Of a stretch of DNA of 64,000 nucleotides, positions 41,390-50,234 are shown in pieces. How positions within the stretch are numbered: the stretch's first letter is position 1; every line of letters begins with the position of its first letter. A program made the translations under genes and the position numbers. Below the pieces are notes generated by a model that was given only the letters and a program-made list of their open reading frames with translations, was not told where the DNA came from and made no database searches. Source of the DNA: CAIYOL01 sp049508795 (GTDB taxonomy: Bacteria > Planctomycetota > Phycisphaerae > Sedimentisphaerales > Anaerobacaceae); NCBI GenBank assembly GCA_049508795.1, contig JBELAN010000011.1:1-64000 (forward strand). The letters run 5' to 3'.

Positions 41390-41749
41390 TGCAACCCTCT
41401 CTTTCTTAAAACGTTAACGGACAAGGTTCATTCACAATTAACCCCGACGCTTGATATTGTCAAATGGCTTATGATAAAAGTAAAACCCGCCGAAGCATAC
41501 TCTTTCTGCGAAGGCGGGTCAATAATTCTTTTGCACTTTGCACGGCTAAGTCTCCGGATTCCCGCCGAACCTTTTGGCATCAGCTTAGTTGCGTCAGCTT
41601 TTCCCGCCTTTGCTATGTATAGCATTAAATAGTAGTTACTCCTGTTTGTCAAGAATTGTTCTGAATTTATCCGGTTTTCCCTGCCGATAGTTTTCCCATA
41701 GTCATATCCGCTGTTGCGTAAGTGCCTATAAGGGGTTTGAAAAAGCGGC

Positions 41750-41778
41750 TTGATAAGTCTGAAATGCCGGTTTATAAT
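41750..41778 (+). promoter_or_regulatory. promoter of tRNA-Arg(CCU)
   Basis: TTGATA (41750-41755), 17-base spacer, perfect TATAAT (41773-41778). The tRNA begins 85 bases downstream, leaving a leader that contains an AT-rich repeat. Confidence 0.6.
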
Positions 41779-41824
41779 TTGGAGTTATAGATGATTGATT
41801 ATTTTTGATTCTTTGCCTTTTCTT

Positions 41825-41860
41825 TAAATAGTAAATCATAAATAATAAATCATAAATATT
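41825..41860 (+). repeat. AT-rich AAATAGTAAATCATAAATAATAAAT-type repeat
   Basis: An imperfect tandem of TAAATCATAAA/TAATAAAT words in the tRNA-Arg leader. Related words are at 18132-18172 (inverted) and 53358-53391. Confidence 0.5.
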
Positions 41861-41863
41861 GAT

Positions 41864-41937
41864 GCGCCCGTAGCTCAGAAGGATAGAGCGTCGGTTTCCT
41901 AAACCGAAGGTCACAGGTTCGAATCCCGTCGGGCGTA
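41864..41937 (+). tRNA. tRNA-Arg (anticodon CCU)
   Basis: A 74-base cloverleaf read by hand: acceptor GCGCCCG with CGGGCGT (G-U at position 1), D arm GCTC/GAGC, anticodon stem around loop TTCCTAA with anticodon CCT, and TTCGAAT T-loop. One A-C mismatch occurs in the T stem. No CCA is encoded (GTC follows the discriminator A). It decodes AGG. Confidence 0.92.
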
Positions 41938-42018
41938 GTCACGATAGGATTCGAACCTCAAAGGGTGTGGGAAAAGAATCTTCCTACGCCGTCGGGGTGA
42001 CAGGAGCGACCCTTTTTC

Positions 42019-42073
42019 AATAGTGAAGCTCCACGGCTTTACACCCGTGGCTTTCTGCGAAGGCGGGTAAAAT
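42019..42073 (+). repeat. 55-bp interspersed repeat, copy A
   Basis: The element runs AATAGTGAAGCTCCACGG to GCGAAGGCGGGTAAAAT and contains a short stem CCACGG/CCGTGG. An inverted copy with only about four differences is at 53259-53312, and its last 18 bases recur exactly at 41502-41519. Confidence 0.8.
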
Positions 42074-42163
42074 CCTGGGCGGTGCAATCGAAGATCTTGA
42101 CAGGCAACGGTGTTGGGGAGAGAATAAAACAAGAACGCCAGTAACTTTAAAAGAGCAGATAAT

Positions 42164-42916
42164 ATGACAAAGACGCTCGTAACAAAGATATGTCTTTTAG
42201 CCGGGCTCACTTTGGCAGGCTGCAAGGCCGGCGAGGCGCCCAACTCCGGCTTCAATCCCAACCCTGAACTGATGTCCAAAGATGCCAATGTGCCCTTCCA
42301 GCGCACCTACTGGAATAATAAGTTCGACCCCAACGCTTACCATGAAATCTTCATCGCCCCCGTTAACACCGACTACCTCGCAGCTGGGAGTTCCTGGGAG
42401 AGTTTTAATCTCGCCAACTTCGATAAGGAAAGGTTTAAAAAAGATATCGCTGCTCTGGCAGACTATACACAGAAATCTTTCACCAAGGCCTTCAGGGAGG
42501 ACCCCAATCATCTCTATAAGGTAGTAGATGTCCCCGGACCCAATACGCTTTTACTTGAGTTGGCCCTTGTGCAGGTGGTGCCGTCTGGGGCAGTCTTTGG
42601 CGTCGTCGGCTGTGTGTCAGGTATCCCCGCTGCGGTCGGCATGGCTGCCGGTGCCGCATCAAAGTCACAGGACGTCGGCAAAGGCGTGGTCGCCATCGAA
42701 GGACACTTCAGAGACGGCAGGACCGGCGAGATTATCGGCATGTTCGCTGACTGTGAACACCCCAAATCCGCCATCCTGGATTTGAAGGCCATCGACTGGT
42801 GGGCTCCGGCCAAAGCAATCATAGACGAATGGAGTCAGCAGTTGGTTGCCGTTGCCAATAGACCCCCCGGTACCGCAGTGAAGGACTCCCCGGCATTTGA
42901 GCTGCTCGTGTGGTAA
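42164..42916 (+). CDS. DUF3313-type lipoprotein
   Basis: 250 residues. A lipoprotein signal (TKICLLAGLTLAGC, Cys20) is followed by a domain like DUF3313: LLLELALVQVVPS, a glycine-rich hydrophobic stretch (AVFGVVGCVSGIPAAVGMAAGA), then VAIEGHFRDGRTGEIIGMFAD. Such proteins are outer- or inner-membrane anchored and of unknown role. The hydrophobic stretch in the middle is typical of this family. It stands alone between tRNA-Arg and a convergent hydrolase gene. Confidence 0.8.
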   Translation: MTKTLVTKICLLAGLTLAGCKAGEAPNSGFNPNPELMSKDANVPFQRTYWNNKFDPNAYHEIFIAPVNTDYLAAGSSWESFNLANFDKERFKKDIAALADYTQKSFTKAFREDPNHLYKVVDVPGPNTLLLELALVQVVPSGAVFGVVGCVSGIPAAVGMAAGAASKSQDVGKGVVAIEGHFRDGRTGEIIGMFADCEHPKSAILDLKAIDWWAPAKAIIDEWSQQLVAVANRPPGTAVKDSPAFELLVW

Positions 42917-43025
42917 GTTACGCAGGGATCGTAGTCGGGGGTCGTTTAGGCGTTTGTATATAGCCCCAGGTCTCACCCGTGGTTGCAGGTGCGAGGATTG
43001 CTTTATCCTTCTTACTGCAAGAGAG

Positions 43026-43655
43026 TTATCCTTTATTTTTGTGGCTTTCCATCAGCAGCCGGTAATTCGGTATGATATGTTCGCCAAAGAGATTGGCGTA
43101 GTCCAGCGCATCAGGACGATTCCATGTCTGCTGGAGTTCCCCAATAACTGCAAACGTATCAATCGGAATCACTCCGGCCTGCGTAATGCGGGCGATAGTT
43201 AAATCGGTTGCCATCTGGCTCCAGTTGCCGGAAGCATCCACGACGGCATACACCTTGTAGCCAGCTGCCGCTGCACTGATGGCCGGAAATGCCAGACAAA
43301 CACTCGTGAGCGTACCGGTCATTACCAGCGTCTTGCGATTGGTCTCTTCAACGGCCTTGACGAACATAGGCACGTCCCACGCGTTGATTTGACCCTGACG
43401 CGGGACATATTTAACGTGGGGAGCGAATTGCTGGATTTCGGGAATTACCGGGCCGTTCGGGCCTTCCGGCACGGACGCAGTGGTGATGACGGGAATCTTC
43501 AGCATCGTGGCCACCTTGGCCAGAGCAATGACATTGTTGCGAAGTTGCGACACCGGCATATCTTTAACAAGATTGAACAGGCCGCTTTGGTGGTCAATAA
43601 GCAGCATAGCAACATCCTTAGGGTTCATCATGACTTTTTCTTGAGGTGTGCTCAT
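43026..43655 (-). CDS. isochorismatase-family hydrolase (YcaC-like)
   Basis: 209 residues with the cysteine-hydrolase fold: LLIDHQSGL (catalytic Asp), a cis-peptide and lysine-region segment, and TGTLTSVCLAFPAISAAAAG (catalytic Cys). The form closest by eye is YcaC, an octameric hydrolase of unknown substrate. No neighbouring pathway genes exist, and its 3' end faces the DUF3313 gene. A good ribosome site AAGGAGA precedes the ATG. Confidence 0.88.
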   Translation of the reverse strand: MSTPQEKVMMNPKDVAMLLIDHQSGLFNLVKDMPVSQLRNNVIALAKVATMLKIPVITTASVPEGPNGPVIPEIQQFAPHVKYVPRQGQINAWDVPMFVKAVEETNRKTLVMTGTLTSVCLAFPAISAAAAGYKVYAVVDASGNWSQMATDLTIARITQAGVIPIDTFAVIGELQQTWNRPDALDYANLFGEHIIPNYRLLMESHKNKG

Positions 43656-44466
43656 ACAATTCTCCTTTCGGTTTGGTTAACGGCTGCGACTTTTTCTGTG
43701 AGTTTCTGCGACATAATAATACTCCCTGTATTTAACTTGCCGGCTTGCCGGCAGTGTTGTCCCGCAATACAGGCGGAGGTTCACCCGTTCTTTTTAGTAT
43801 GAGTCTATCGTAGCCGGGAGGATATTTAGCTAAATAGGGAAAATGCTTAATTTAACTTCGCAATTGCTTACCGCCCAAACCCTGCACCCTGCGCGGTGCC
43901 AAGTCCGCCCAATCTGCCGGGGGTTGGTCATTGCGAGTGACCTGTCCGGCGTAGTCCCTAAGGGACGAAGTCGGAAGCTTTAGCGACGGCGGAAGCGAAA
44001 GCGGATGCCTTTTCGTGGCCAATTAAAAAATCCATTTAATCAGTGTAATCAGTGATTCAATCAAATGCGCAGCAGGTTATGAGCAAAAATCCACTTTTTT
44101 CAAAAATTTTTGCTCCTTTTCTCACATCGAGTTACGAGAATCGAGTATCGAGAATCAAGGACCTTTTTCGCATCAAATGCGCACATTCGCCTTACTAAGG
44201 GGGGATGTCTGGAAAGAATAGCCAATGACCACTTACCAATTACCATTTACCAATTACCATTTACCAATCACCAATTACCAACCATCAATCAAAAATAACA
44301 AATTATGCGAAACAAAGCCAATTTTCGAAATGTCAAAAACGATTGTAACCGCAGTAAAGGCAATGACTAACAACAATAAACAACGAACTATGAACTATTC
44401 AAAACAAACCCAATCAAACCCAATTTCAAACCAGCTTCTCAGCCTGTCGGGCGTATTTCAAGGTTT
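43656..44466. other. 811-base relic and repeat region without genes
   Basis: No frame looks like a gene. In order it holds: a doubled TTGCCGGC near 43737; a stretch at 43925-44010 with AGTCCCTAAGGGACGAAGT and a run of GCGA-type words; a 10-bp stem GAGCAAAAAT/ATTTTTGCTC (44081-44115); the doubled unit ATCGAGTTACGAGA/ATCGAGTATCGAGA near 44125-44155; the ATTGGTAA repeat at 44224-44290; and ACAAAGCCAAT/ACAAACCCAAT words at 44300-44430. Confidence 0.6.
44224..44290 (-). repeat. degenerate ATTGGTAA repeat, copy 3
   Basis: Nine or so units of TTACCAA/TTACCATT on the + strand, the inverse of the der leader copy. This is the longest copy in the window and has no gene start next to it. Confidence 0.7.
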
Positions 44467-45351
44467 TTATTTTAACTTGACCTTAATTCCCTTTTTGCGA
44501 TATTCAGCTACAAGCTCTTTTAAGTCTTGTATTAGAACTTCCATCTCTTGGGTATTTTCGAGCAGATTTTCGTATAACCGCGCATCATTTATGAACTTGG
44601 CAGCGGTGCCTTGGCCGTTGTTTATCTTTTCTAAAATCAGCCGCAGCTCCGCCGCTGTTTTACTTGCTTCCTCGCTTGCATTAACCCCGGCAGCAAGGAA
44701 TTCTTGCAGTTCCTTCGTTGCTACTGACAGATTGGCTAAGGTCGTCTTGATATTTTCTTTGTTTGCCTTGTCGCCCAAAATCTCGTTGGCGTTATTTATA
44801 AAAGTGCTAAGGCCTTTAACCAGCTCATCCAATTTTTTCTGGCTCTCTTCCGGGAAAAACTCGCTGGTCATACCTGTCGAACCCTGTAACAGCATTTTAT
44901 CGACCAGGAACTTTGTTTCCGGCCGGTTTGGGTCGAGCGGCGTCAAAGGCAGGGCAGGGTCAACTGAAAGCTCGATATAACTGCTGCCCAGCCCACGTGT
45001 CATCAATTTCACTTTGACGTTGGATGGGATATTGACGTATTTTTTGTTAATACTAAGAATAACCATCGTTTGATGATACTCCAAACCGGTATTCAAATCT
45101 GTGCGTATCTGCGGAGGTATAACTTTTGTTACTCTGCCGATTGGATAGCCGCAAAAGTTAACGGGAGTGTCCTTGAGCACTCCCGGCGCTGTCGGGAACT
45201 GGACAAACACTTGGAAGGAACTGAGTTTGCTGACAACAGTGGGAAAATCTTTAAACATAAATATAAGCCATATAAGCGCACAAATGGCTACTACCACAAA
45301 AGCGCCCACGATAATATTGCGTTTTCTCTGTGCGGTTTCATAATCACTCAC
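44467..45351 (-). CDS. MlaD/MCE-domain lipid-transport protein
   Basis: 294 residues. An N-terminal membrane helix (about 12-32, NIIVGAFVVVAICALIWLIF) precedes one MCE domain (about 40-130; PGVLKDTPVNFCGYPIGRV), then an extended helical tail to residue 294. MCE proteins shuttle lipids between membranes with an ABC transporter (MlaEF), but none is adjacent. The gene overlaps a small MerR-type gene by four bases, an unusual partner. Substrate unknown. Confidence 0.88.
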   Translation of the reverse strand: MSDYETAQRKRNIIVGAFVVVAICALIWLIFMFKDFPTVVSKLSSFQVFVQFPTAPGVLKDTPVNFCGYPIGRVTKVIPPQIRTDLNTGLEYHQTMVILSINKKYVNIPSNVKVKLMTRGLGSSYIELSVDPALPLTPLDPNRPETKFLVDKMLLQGSTGMTSEFFPEESQKKLDELVKGLSTFINNANEILGDKANKENIKTTLANLSVATKELQEFLAAGVNASEEASKTAAELRLILEKINNGQGTAAKFINDARLYENLLENTQEMEVLIQDLKELVAEYRKKGIKVKLK

Positions 45352-45608
45352 TTTTTACTCCCTTTCAAATCTGTTCGACCTTCCAGAAACAACTCTCTTA
45401 TGGCACGCAGAGGATAGCCGCTCTCGTTGAGCTTTTTTATCAGTTTAATTCGCTCTATTGCTTTTTCGTCAAACAGCCGTCTGCCGGTCGATGTAATCTC
45501 TGTTGGCTCAAGCAGGCCGACCATTAAATAATATTGCAAAGATTGCCGGGAAATACCAGCTTTTTTTGCAGCGGCGCCTACAGATGTTAACTCGCTTTTC
45601 TGGCTCAA
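45348..45608 (-). CDS. small MerR-type DNA-binding protein
   Basis: 86 residues comprising little more than a MerR winged helix: SVGAAAKKAGISRQSLQYYL, LLEPTEITSTGRRLFDE, then IKLIKKLNESGYPLRAI. The effector domain is absent. It follows rnpA by 33 bases and overlaps the MCE gene by four, so all three are probably one transcript. It may regulate this operon, but no target palindrome was identified. Confidence 0.82.
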   Translation of the reverse strand: MSQKSELTSVGAAAKKAGISRQSLQYYLMVGLLEPTEITSTGRRLFDEKAIERIKLIKKLNESGYPLRAIRELFLEGRTDLKGSKK

Positions 45609-45641
45609 AGTTTACCCTCTTTAAACGGCGAAAACTGCAAA

Positions 45642-46034
45642 TTATCCGATTTTCTCAACTGCGGCCGCTGCCAGAGCAAGGAACGAAGCTTTTACCTGCT
45701 CAAATTTCAACTGCTTCACAATCTCTTTTGAGTTTACCGATTTATTTAATTTCTTCGACAATTGCGGAGAAATCATTAACAAATAATCAAAACCGGGTGC
45801 TATACGGCCCTGACTTTGTCGAAAGGCCTCCCGAAGTAGCCGTTTCAGCCGGTTGCGCTCGACAGCGCCGCCGCAGGATTTGCCGACAGAAACGCCCAGC
45901 CGCGGGTAACCACAATCATTTTCTGCTATATACAGCACAAGCAATCCATTGGCGACCCGCACTTTGCGGGCCAATACAGCTTCAAATTGTTTATTACTGG
46001 CAAGTCTTTTTTTCGAGAAGGAAAACTGCTTCAA
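45642..46034 (-). CDS. rnpA: ribonuclease P protein component
   Basis: 130 residues from the TTG at 46034. The frame is open further upstream, but the homologous part starts here (KQFSFSKKRLASNKQFEAVL). Its RNR motif is ERNRLKRLLREAFR. It assists the RNase P RNA in 5' maturation of tRNAs. Further support for the short form is a promoter at 46123-46151, which leaves the ATG at 46151 outside the transcript; ATGs at 46085 and 46079 remain possible. rpmH, its usual upstream neighbour, is absent here. Confidence 0.85.
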   Translation of the reverse strand: MKQFSFSKKRLASNKQFEAVLARKVRVANGLLVLYIAENDCGYPRLGVSVGKSCGGAVERNRLKRLLREAFRQSQGRIAPGFDYLLMISPQLSKKLNKSVNSKEIVKQLKFEQVKASFLALAAAAVEKIG

Positions 46035-46122
46035 GATACCACCATATCCCGTAAGGGATGCCTGCCTATGGCATGGCATAGCCATTACGGCAAATCGCCG
46101 GCAACTTAATCGCTCATTAAAT

Positions 46123-46151
46123 ATATTATCGGCTTTTTGCTGCTGTGGCAA
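46123..46151 (-). promoter_or_regulatory. possible rnpA promoter
   Basis: Reading leftward: TTGCCA (46151-46146), 17-base spacer, TATAAT-like TAATAT (46128-46123). Confidence 0.55.
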
Positions 46152-46254
46152 TACTTCTGTAGAAAGCTGTCGGCGAACCTCTCAACAGTTCAAAACTGTA
46201 TTGTGCAAATAAACCTGCCAGCCTTGACTTGTAAAACTGCGGGATTTCAAAAAC

Positions 46255-48675
46255 CTAATCGTCCGCCTTAATTCTCATGTCGTAAAATGAACGAAGCACG
46301 AAAATTGCGCTGACGATAAAGAAAACAACCGCCAGTATTACATCTGTCTTTCTGCTCATTGCTAACGCAAGCTCTATAGCCAGAAGCCCGAACAATGTGC
46401 TGAACTTAATTACCGGGTTCATTGAAACTGAAGATGTATCCTTGAAAGGGTCACCCACCGTGTCGCCAACAACCACCGTTTTGTGCAGCTCAGTACCCTT
46501 CTCCTTAAGGTTCACCTCAACAAACTTTTTGGTATTGTCCCACACGGCACCGGCATTGGCCATAAAAATAGCCTGGAACAGGCCGAAAAACGCCAGCGAT
46601 ATCAGGTAGCCGATAAAGAAATACGGCTCAATGCACGCAAACGCAAGCGTGCTGAAAAATACCGCAAGGAACAGGTTTATCATGCCCTTCTGCGCGAACT
46701 TTGTGCAAATCTCCACCACCTTTTTGCTGTCGGCGGTCGAGGCCTTTTCTGCACCTTCGAGTTTGATGTTGGACTTGATAAACTTCACGGCGTGGTAAGC
46801 GCCGGTGGTAACCGCCTGGGTCGAAGCAGCCGTGAACCAGTAAATGATACAGCCGCCCGCAAGCATCCCCAGCAGGAAAGGCGGATACAAAATAGAAAGG
46901 TTGGCGAGCATTGCAGGTTGCAGCCCTTTTGTTAAAATCATAATGATTGAGAATATCATCGTCGTCGCGCCTACGACCGCTGTGCCGATAAGCACCGGCT
47001 TGGCGGTTGCCTTGAAGGTATTGCCAGCACCATCATTTTCCTCCAGGTAATCCTTCGCCCGCGTAAAATCGGGCTCAAAACCGAAATCCTTCTTAATCTC
47101 AGCCTTGACATTCGGTATGCTTTCAATCAGCGAAAGCTCATATACCGACTGGGCGTTATCGGCCACGGGGCCGTATGAATCGACCGCGATAGTAACCGGG
47201 CCCATTCCCAAAAAGCCAAACGCCACAAGACCAAACGCAAAAACCGATGGAGCAATCATCAACACGTCCAATCCCGAGGTGCTGACACCGTATGCAATAG
47301 CCATCAATAACAGAATGCACAAACCCATCCAGTAGGCGCTGAAATTGCCGGCGCAAAAACCTGAAAGGATGTTCAAGGGGGCGCCACCCTTGCGTGAGGA
47401 GTTGAGGACGTTTTGAACATAGGCGGATTTTACGGAGGTAAAAATATTGACTATCTCAGGTATAAGAGCGCCGGCTATTGTGCCGCAGCTTATAATCGAG
47501 GCGAACTTCCACCACATATTGCCATCGCCGAGGTTCGGTATAATCAGATACGAAACCAGATAGGTCAGGCTGATTGAAACCAGCGATGTAATCCAGACAA
47601 GAGAGATAAGGGGCTCTTCAAAATTCATCTCGTCGGCATGCAGGTGCCTGGCTTTGGCCTTTATATCATTTATCCAGTAGGAAAGTGCACTTGTGATAAT
47701 CATTACCAGACGCATTACGAAAAGCCAGACAAGCAATTTTACCTGAATAATCGGGTCTTTAACGGCCAGCAAAATAAATGAAATCAACGCTACACCAGTT
47801 ACACCGTAAGTTTCAAAGCCGTCCGCGGTCGGCCCAACAGAATCGCCGGCATTATCGCCCGCGCAGTCAGCTATGACACCCGGGTTGCGGGCGTCATCTT
47901 CTTTGATCTGGAAAATAATCTTCATCAGGTCTGAACCTATATCAGCAATCTTGGTGAAAATGCCGCCGGCGATTCTCAGAACCGAGGCGCCCAAAGATTC
48001 GCCTATGGCAAAACCAATAAAGCAAGGTCCTGCGTAGTTTGGGTCGATAAACAGCAGGATACAAAGCATAACAGTCAGCTCTATGCTTATCAAAAGCATA
48101 CCGATGCTCATACCGGCCTTTAGCGGAATCGCATAGATGGGAAACGGCTTTCCCTTGAGACTGCTAAAGGCGGCACGAGAGTTTGCCAGAGTATTGATAC
48201 GCATGCCAAACCACGCCACGGTGTAGCTGCCGGCGATGCCAATCAGACTGCATATAAGGATAAGTGAGACCTTGCTGTTTTCCATATGCCGCAGCCAGTG
48301 GAAGTACGCTTCTATGATAACGGCCACAAGCGCCCACAGAATGATTATGAATTTGCCTTGCGTGAACAGGTAAGTTTTGCAGGTTTCATAGATTAGCTCG
48401 GAGATATCGAGCATGGCCTTATGAACTTTTATTGCTCTTATCTGGAGGAACTGTACTATACCGAACACCACGCCAAATGCGCATATCACCAGACCCCATA
48501 ACAATAGAGACCTGCCGTCTATATAATCCGACAAAAACTTTACTGATTTCAAGTTAGGCAATACCAGTTCAGCTTCGCCTGCCAGCGCTGCCGACGCATT
48601 GCAAAACAGCATAACCGCCGCAGCGAAAAATCCCACCTTCAGGGTTAAAACATTACCTTCTTTGCGCGTTTCCAC
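46255..48675 (-). CDS. hppA: membrane-bound proton/sodium-pumping pyrophosphatase, divergent
   Basis: 806 residues, about 16 membrane spans, with a signal-like N-terminus (VGFFAAAVMLFCNASAALAG). It hydrolyses pyrophosphate and pumps cations. Core motifs: EDDARNPGVIAD (259-270), DNAGDSVGPTADGFETYG. The usual DVGADLVGKVE reads DIGSDLMKIIF (245-255), so the signature Lys and Glu are shifted or lost. GNTFKATAK near residue 560 has the Lys associated with K+-independent pumps. Which ion it moves cannot be decided here. The start is GTG at 48675 with GGAG upstream. It is monocistronic. Confidence 0.92.
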   Translation of the reverse strand: METRKEGNVLTLKVGFFAAAVMLFCNASAALAGEAELVLPNLKSVKFLSDYIDGRSLLLWGLVICAFGVVFGIVQFLQIRAIKVHKAMLDISELIYETCKTYLFTQGKFIIILWALVAVIIEAYFHWLRHMENSKVSLILICSLIGIAGSYTVAWFGMRINTLANSRAAFSSLKGKPFPIYAIPLKAGMSIGMLLISIELTVMLCILLFIDPNYAGPCFIGFAIGESLGASVLRIAGGIFTKIADIGSDLMKIIFQIKEDDARNPGVIADCAGDNAGDSVGPTADGFETYGVTGVALISFILLAVKDPIIQVKLLVWLFVMRLVMIITSALSYWINDIKAKARHLHADEMNFEEPLISLVWITSLVSISLTYLVSYLIIPNLGDGNMWWKFASIISCGTIAGALIPEIVNIFTSVKSAYVQNVLNSSRKGGAPLNILSGFCAGNFSAYWMGLCILLLMAIAYGVSTSGLDVLMIAPSVFAFGLVAFGFLGMGPVTIAVDSYGPVADNAQSVYELSLIESIPNVKAEIKKDFGFEPDFTRAKDYLEENDGAGNTFKATAKPVLIGTAVVGATTMIFSIIMILTKGLQPAMLANLSILYPPFLLGMLAGGCIIYWFTAASTQAVTTGAYHAVKFIKSNIKLEGAEKASTADSKKVVEICTKFAQKGMINLFLAVFFSTLAFACIEPYFFIGYLISLAFFGLFQAIFMANAGAVWDNTKKFVEVNLKEKGTELHKTVVVGDTVGDPFKDTSSVSMNPVIKFSTLFGLLAIELALAMSRKTDVILAVVFFIVSAIFVLRSFYDMRIKADD

Positions 48676-49080
48676 CGTTTTTCTCCACTTGCAAAAAGTC
48701 TTTGTTAAGTCGATTTTCCATATTCTTTTTTGAAAAGAAAGAGGAAAAATAAACCAAAAAGCTCATTCTTGCAAGTATTTTTGCTTATCTTTTGCAAAAA
48801 CATTTACACAGTGTGTTTCTGTAAGGCAGATTGTGTGCAAAGTTGGAAATGCCTATTTCCGCCGCAAAGCCGCAAAAAAATTACATATCATGCTTGGCAT
48901 CATCCTGCTGACTTTGATATTCTACAGGCTTTATTATTTACTCTTATAATGACAATGACATTATATTATGAATTATTCGTCTAACATAATAAACTTAACA
49001 CCAGCCATTTGGGTTGCTCAATTCAACAACCCTTTATTCCATTGGCTTTTATTGCAGGAAGGAGCTAATCTTTAGCAACA
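48676..49080. other. divergent intergenic region between hppA and pnt operon
   Basis: No convincing gene in these 405 AT-rich bases. It includes the hppA promoter (48746-48774) and a GGGTTG/CAACCC stem (49011-49032) before the pnt genes. An open frame at 48730-48984 encodes a low-quality, composition-biased peptide and overlaps the promoter, so I reject it. Confidence 0.55.
48746..48774 (-). promoter_or_regulatory. possible hppA promoter
   Basis: Reading leftward: TTGCAA (48774-48769), 17-base spacer, TATTTT (48751-48746), about 70 bases before the GTG start. Confidence 0.5.
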
Positions 49081-50205
49081 ATGAGAATTTGCATTCCAAA
49101 AGAAAGGCACCCCGGCGAAAATAGGACGGCTATGGTGCCGGAAAACGCCGCCAAGTTAGTCAACCGGGGAGCACAAGTCGCCGTCGAAGCTGGCGTGGGC
49201 GTTGCCTGCGGGTATTCGGATGCGGATTATGCCGCCTCCGGCGTCACGGTAGTTCAAGACCGCAGGGAGCTTTTATCATCGGCGGATATGGTATTGCGGC
49301 TGCGCAAGCCGCCGGTCGAAGAGATTGGCTGGCTCAGGCAGGGCAGCGTTCATATTAGTTTTCTCGACCCTTTCAGCGAGTCGGAACTCATCCAGAAACT
49401 GGCGGCCCAGAAAGTCAGTGCCATCAGTATGGAAATGATACCGCGCATCACACGGGCTCAAAAAATGGACGCCCTCACTTCTCAAGCCAACCTGGCGGGT
49501 TACGTGGCGGTGATTCTGGCGGCAGACTATCTGCCCCGCATTTTTCCAATGATGACAACCGCCGCCGGCACGCTTATGCCTGCTAAAGTGTTTATCATCG
49601 GAGCAGGTGTGGCAGGTTTGCAGGCCATCGCCACGGCAAAACGGCTCGGCGCCAACATCGAAGCCTTCGATACAAGGCCGGTGGTGGCAGAACAGGTGCA
49701 GTCTCTGGGCGCAAAATTCGCAAAAATCGACCTTGGTGAAACCGGCCAGACTAAAGACGGCTATGCCAAGGCGCTGACCGAGGAGCAGATTGCTAAACAG
49801 CGGGAGGGGATAAAAAAGCTTTGCGCAGCAGCGGACGTGGTTATCACTACAGCTCAGGTTTTTGGAAAAAAGGCCCCGATTATCCTTACGGCAGACATTG
49901 TGGCTGGAATGAAAAAAGGCAGTGTGATTGTGGATTTGCCCATCGAAAGCGGCGGCAACGTTGAAGGGTCTGTTATAAATCAAGTTGTCGAAAAGAACGG
50001 TGTTAAAATTGTCGCTCTGGCAAACCTGCCCGGACGCGTGCCTGCTGCCGCAAGCAAAGTTTATTCCACCAACCTGATTAGTCTCATCGAGGAGTTTTGG
50101 GACAAGGAAGAGAAAAAATTCATTCTTAAACTCGATGATGAAATCATCAAAGGTTGCCTGATGACGCACAACGGACAAGTATGCAGTCAGGCAATTAAAA
50201 AATAA
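49081..50205 (+). CDS. pntAA: NAD(P) transhydrogenase alpha subunit, domain I (PntAA)
   Basis: 374 residues. It begins MRICIPKERHPGENRTAMVP, the alanine-dehydrogenase/PntA fold. NAD-binding GAGVAGLQAIATAKRLGA (about 177-194) and the domain-linking EEQIAKQREGI follow. The enzyme couples hydride transfer between NADH and NADP+ to proton import. It is the soluble NAD(H) domain, encoded separately from the membrane part as in Rhodospirillum. A GGAG is present but about 17 bases from the ATG, too far for ideal use. Confidence 0.94.
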   Translation: MRICIPKERHPGENRTAMVPENAAKLVNRGAQVAVEAGVGVACGYSDADYAASGVTVVQDRRELLSSADMVLRLRKPPVEEIGWLRQGSVHISFLDPFSESELIQKLAAQKVSAISMEMIPRITRAQKMDALTSQANLAGYVAVILAADYLPRIFPMMTTAAGTLMPAKVFIIGAGVAGLQAIATAKRLGANIEAFDTRPVVAEQVQSLGAKFAKIDLGETGQTKDGYAKALTEEQIAKQREGIKKLCAAADVVITTAQVFGKKAPIILTADIVAGMKKGSVIVDLPIESGGNVEGSVINQVVEKNGVKIVALANLPGRVPAAASKVYSTNLISLIEEFWDKEEKKFILKLDDEIIKGCLMTHNGQVCSQAIKK

Positions 50206-50234
50206 CGGGTTAATGGCATATAAAAAGGAGTTTT

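Larger units (their letters stand above)
41390..41863. other. intergenic region between rbr and tRNA-Arg
   Basis: No credible gene. It contains the rbr leader, a 7-bp stem ACCCGCC/GGCGGGT (41485-41519) whose right half is part of a repeat also at 42051 and 53263, the tRNA promoter at 41750-41778, and an AT-rich repeat at 41825-41860. Confidence 0.6.

Noticed and set aside
41428..41652. 74-codon leftward open frame upstream of rbr
   Set aside because: No ribosome site; it crosses a repeat-derived stem and has a biased composition.
42019..42073. Riboswitch or tRNA-like element after tRNA-Arg
   Set aside because: A near-identical inverted copy lies at 53259 in an unrelated context, so it is a repeat rather than a gene-specific regulator.
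44225..44980. 251-codon rightward open frame
   Set aside because: Its first part is the ATTGGTAA repeat and its second part is antisense to the MCE gene.
46035..46151. 39-residue N-terminal extension of RnpA
   Set aside because: No homology before KQFSFSKK and the ATG lies within the predicted -35 element.
48730..48984. 84-codon rightward open frame between hppA and pnt
   Set aside because: It overlaps the hppA promoter, has a Lys/Phe/Cys-biased composition and no ribosome site.
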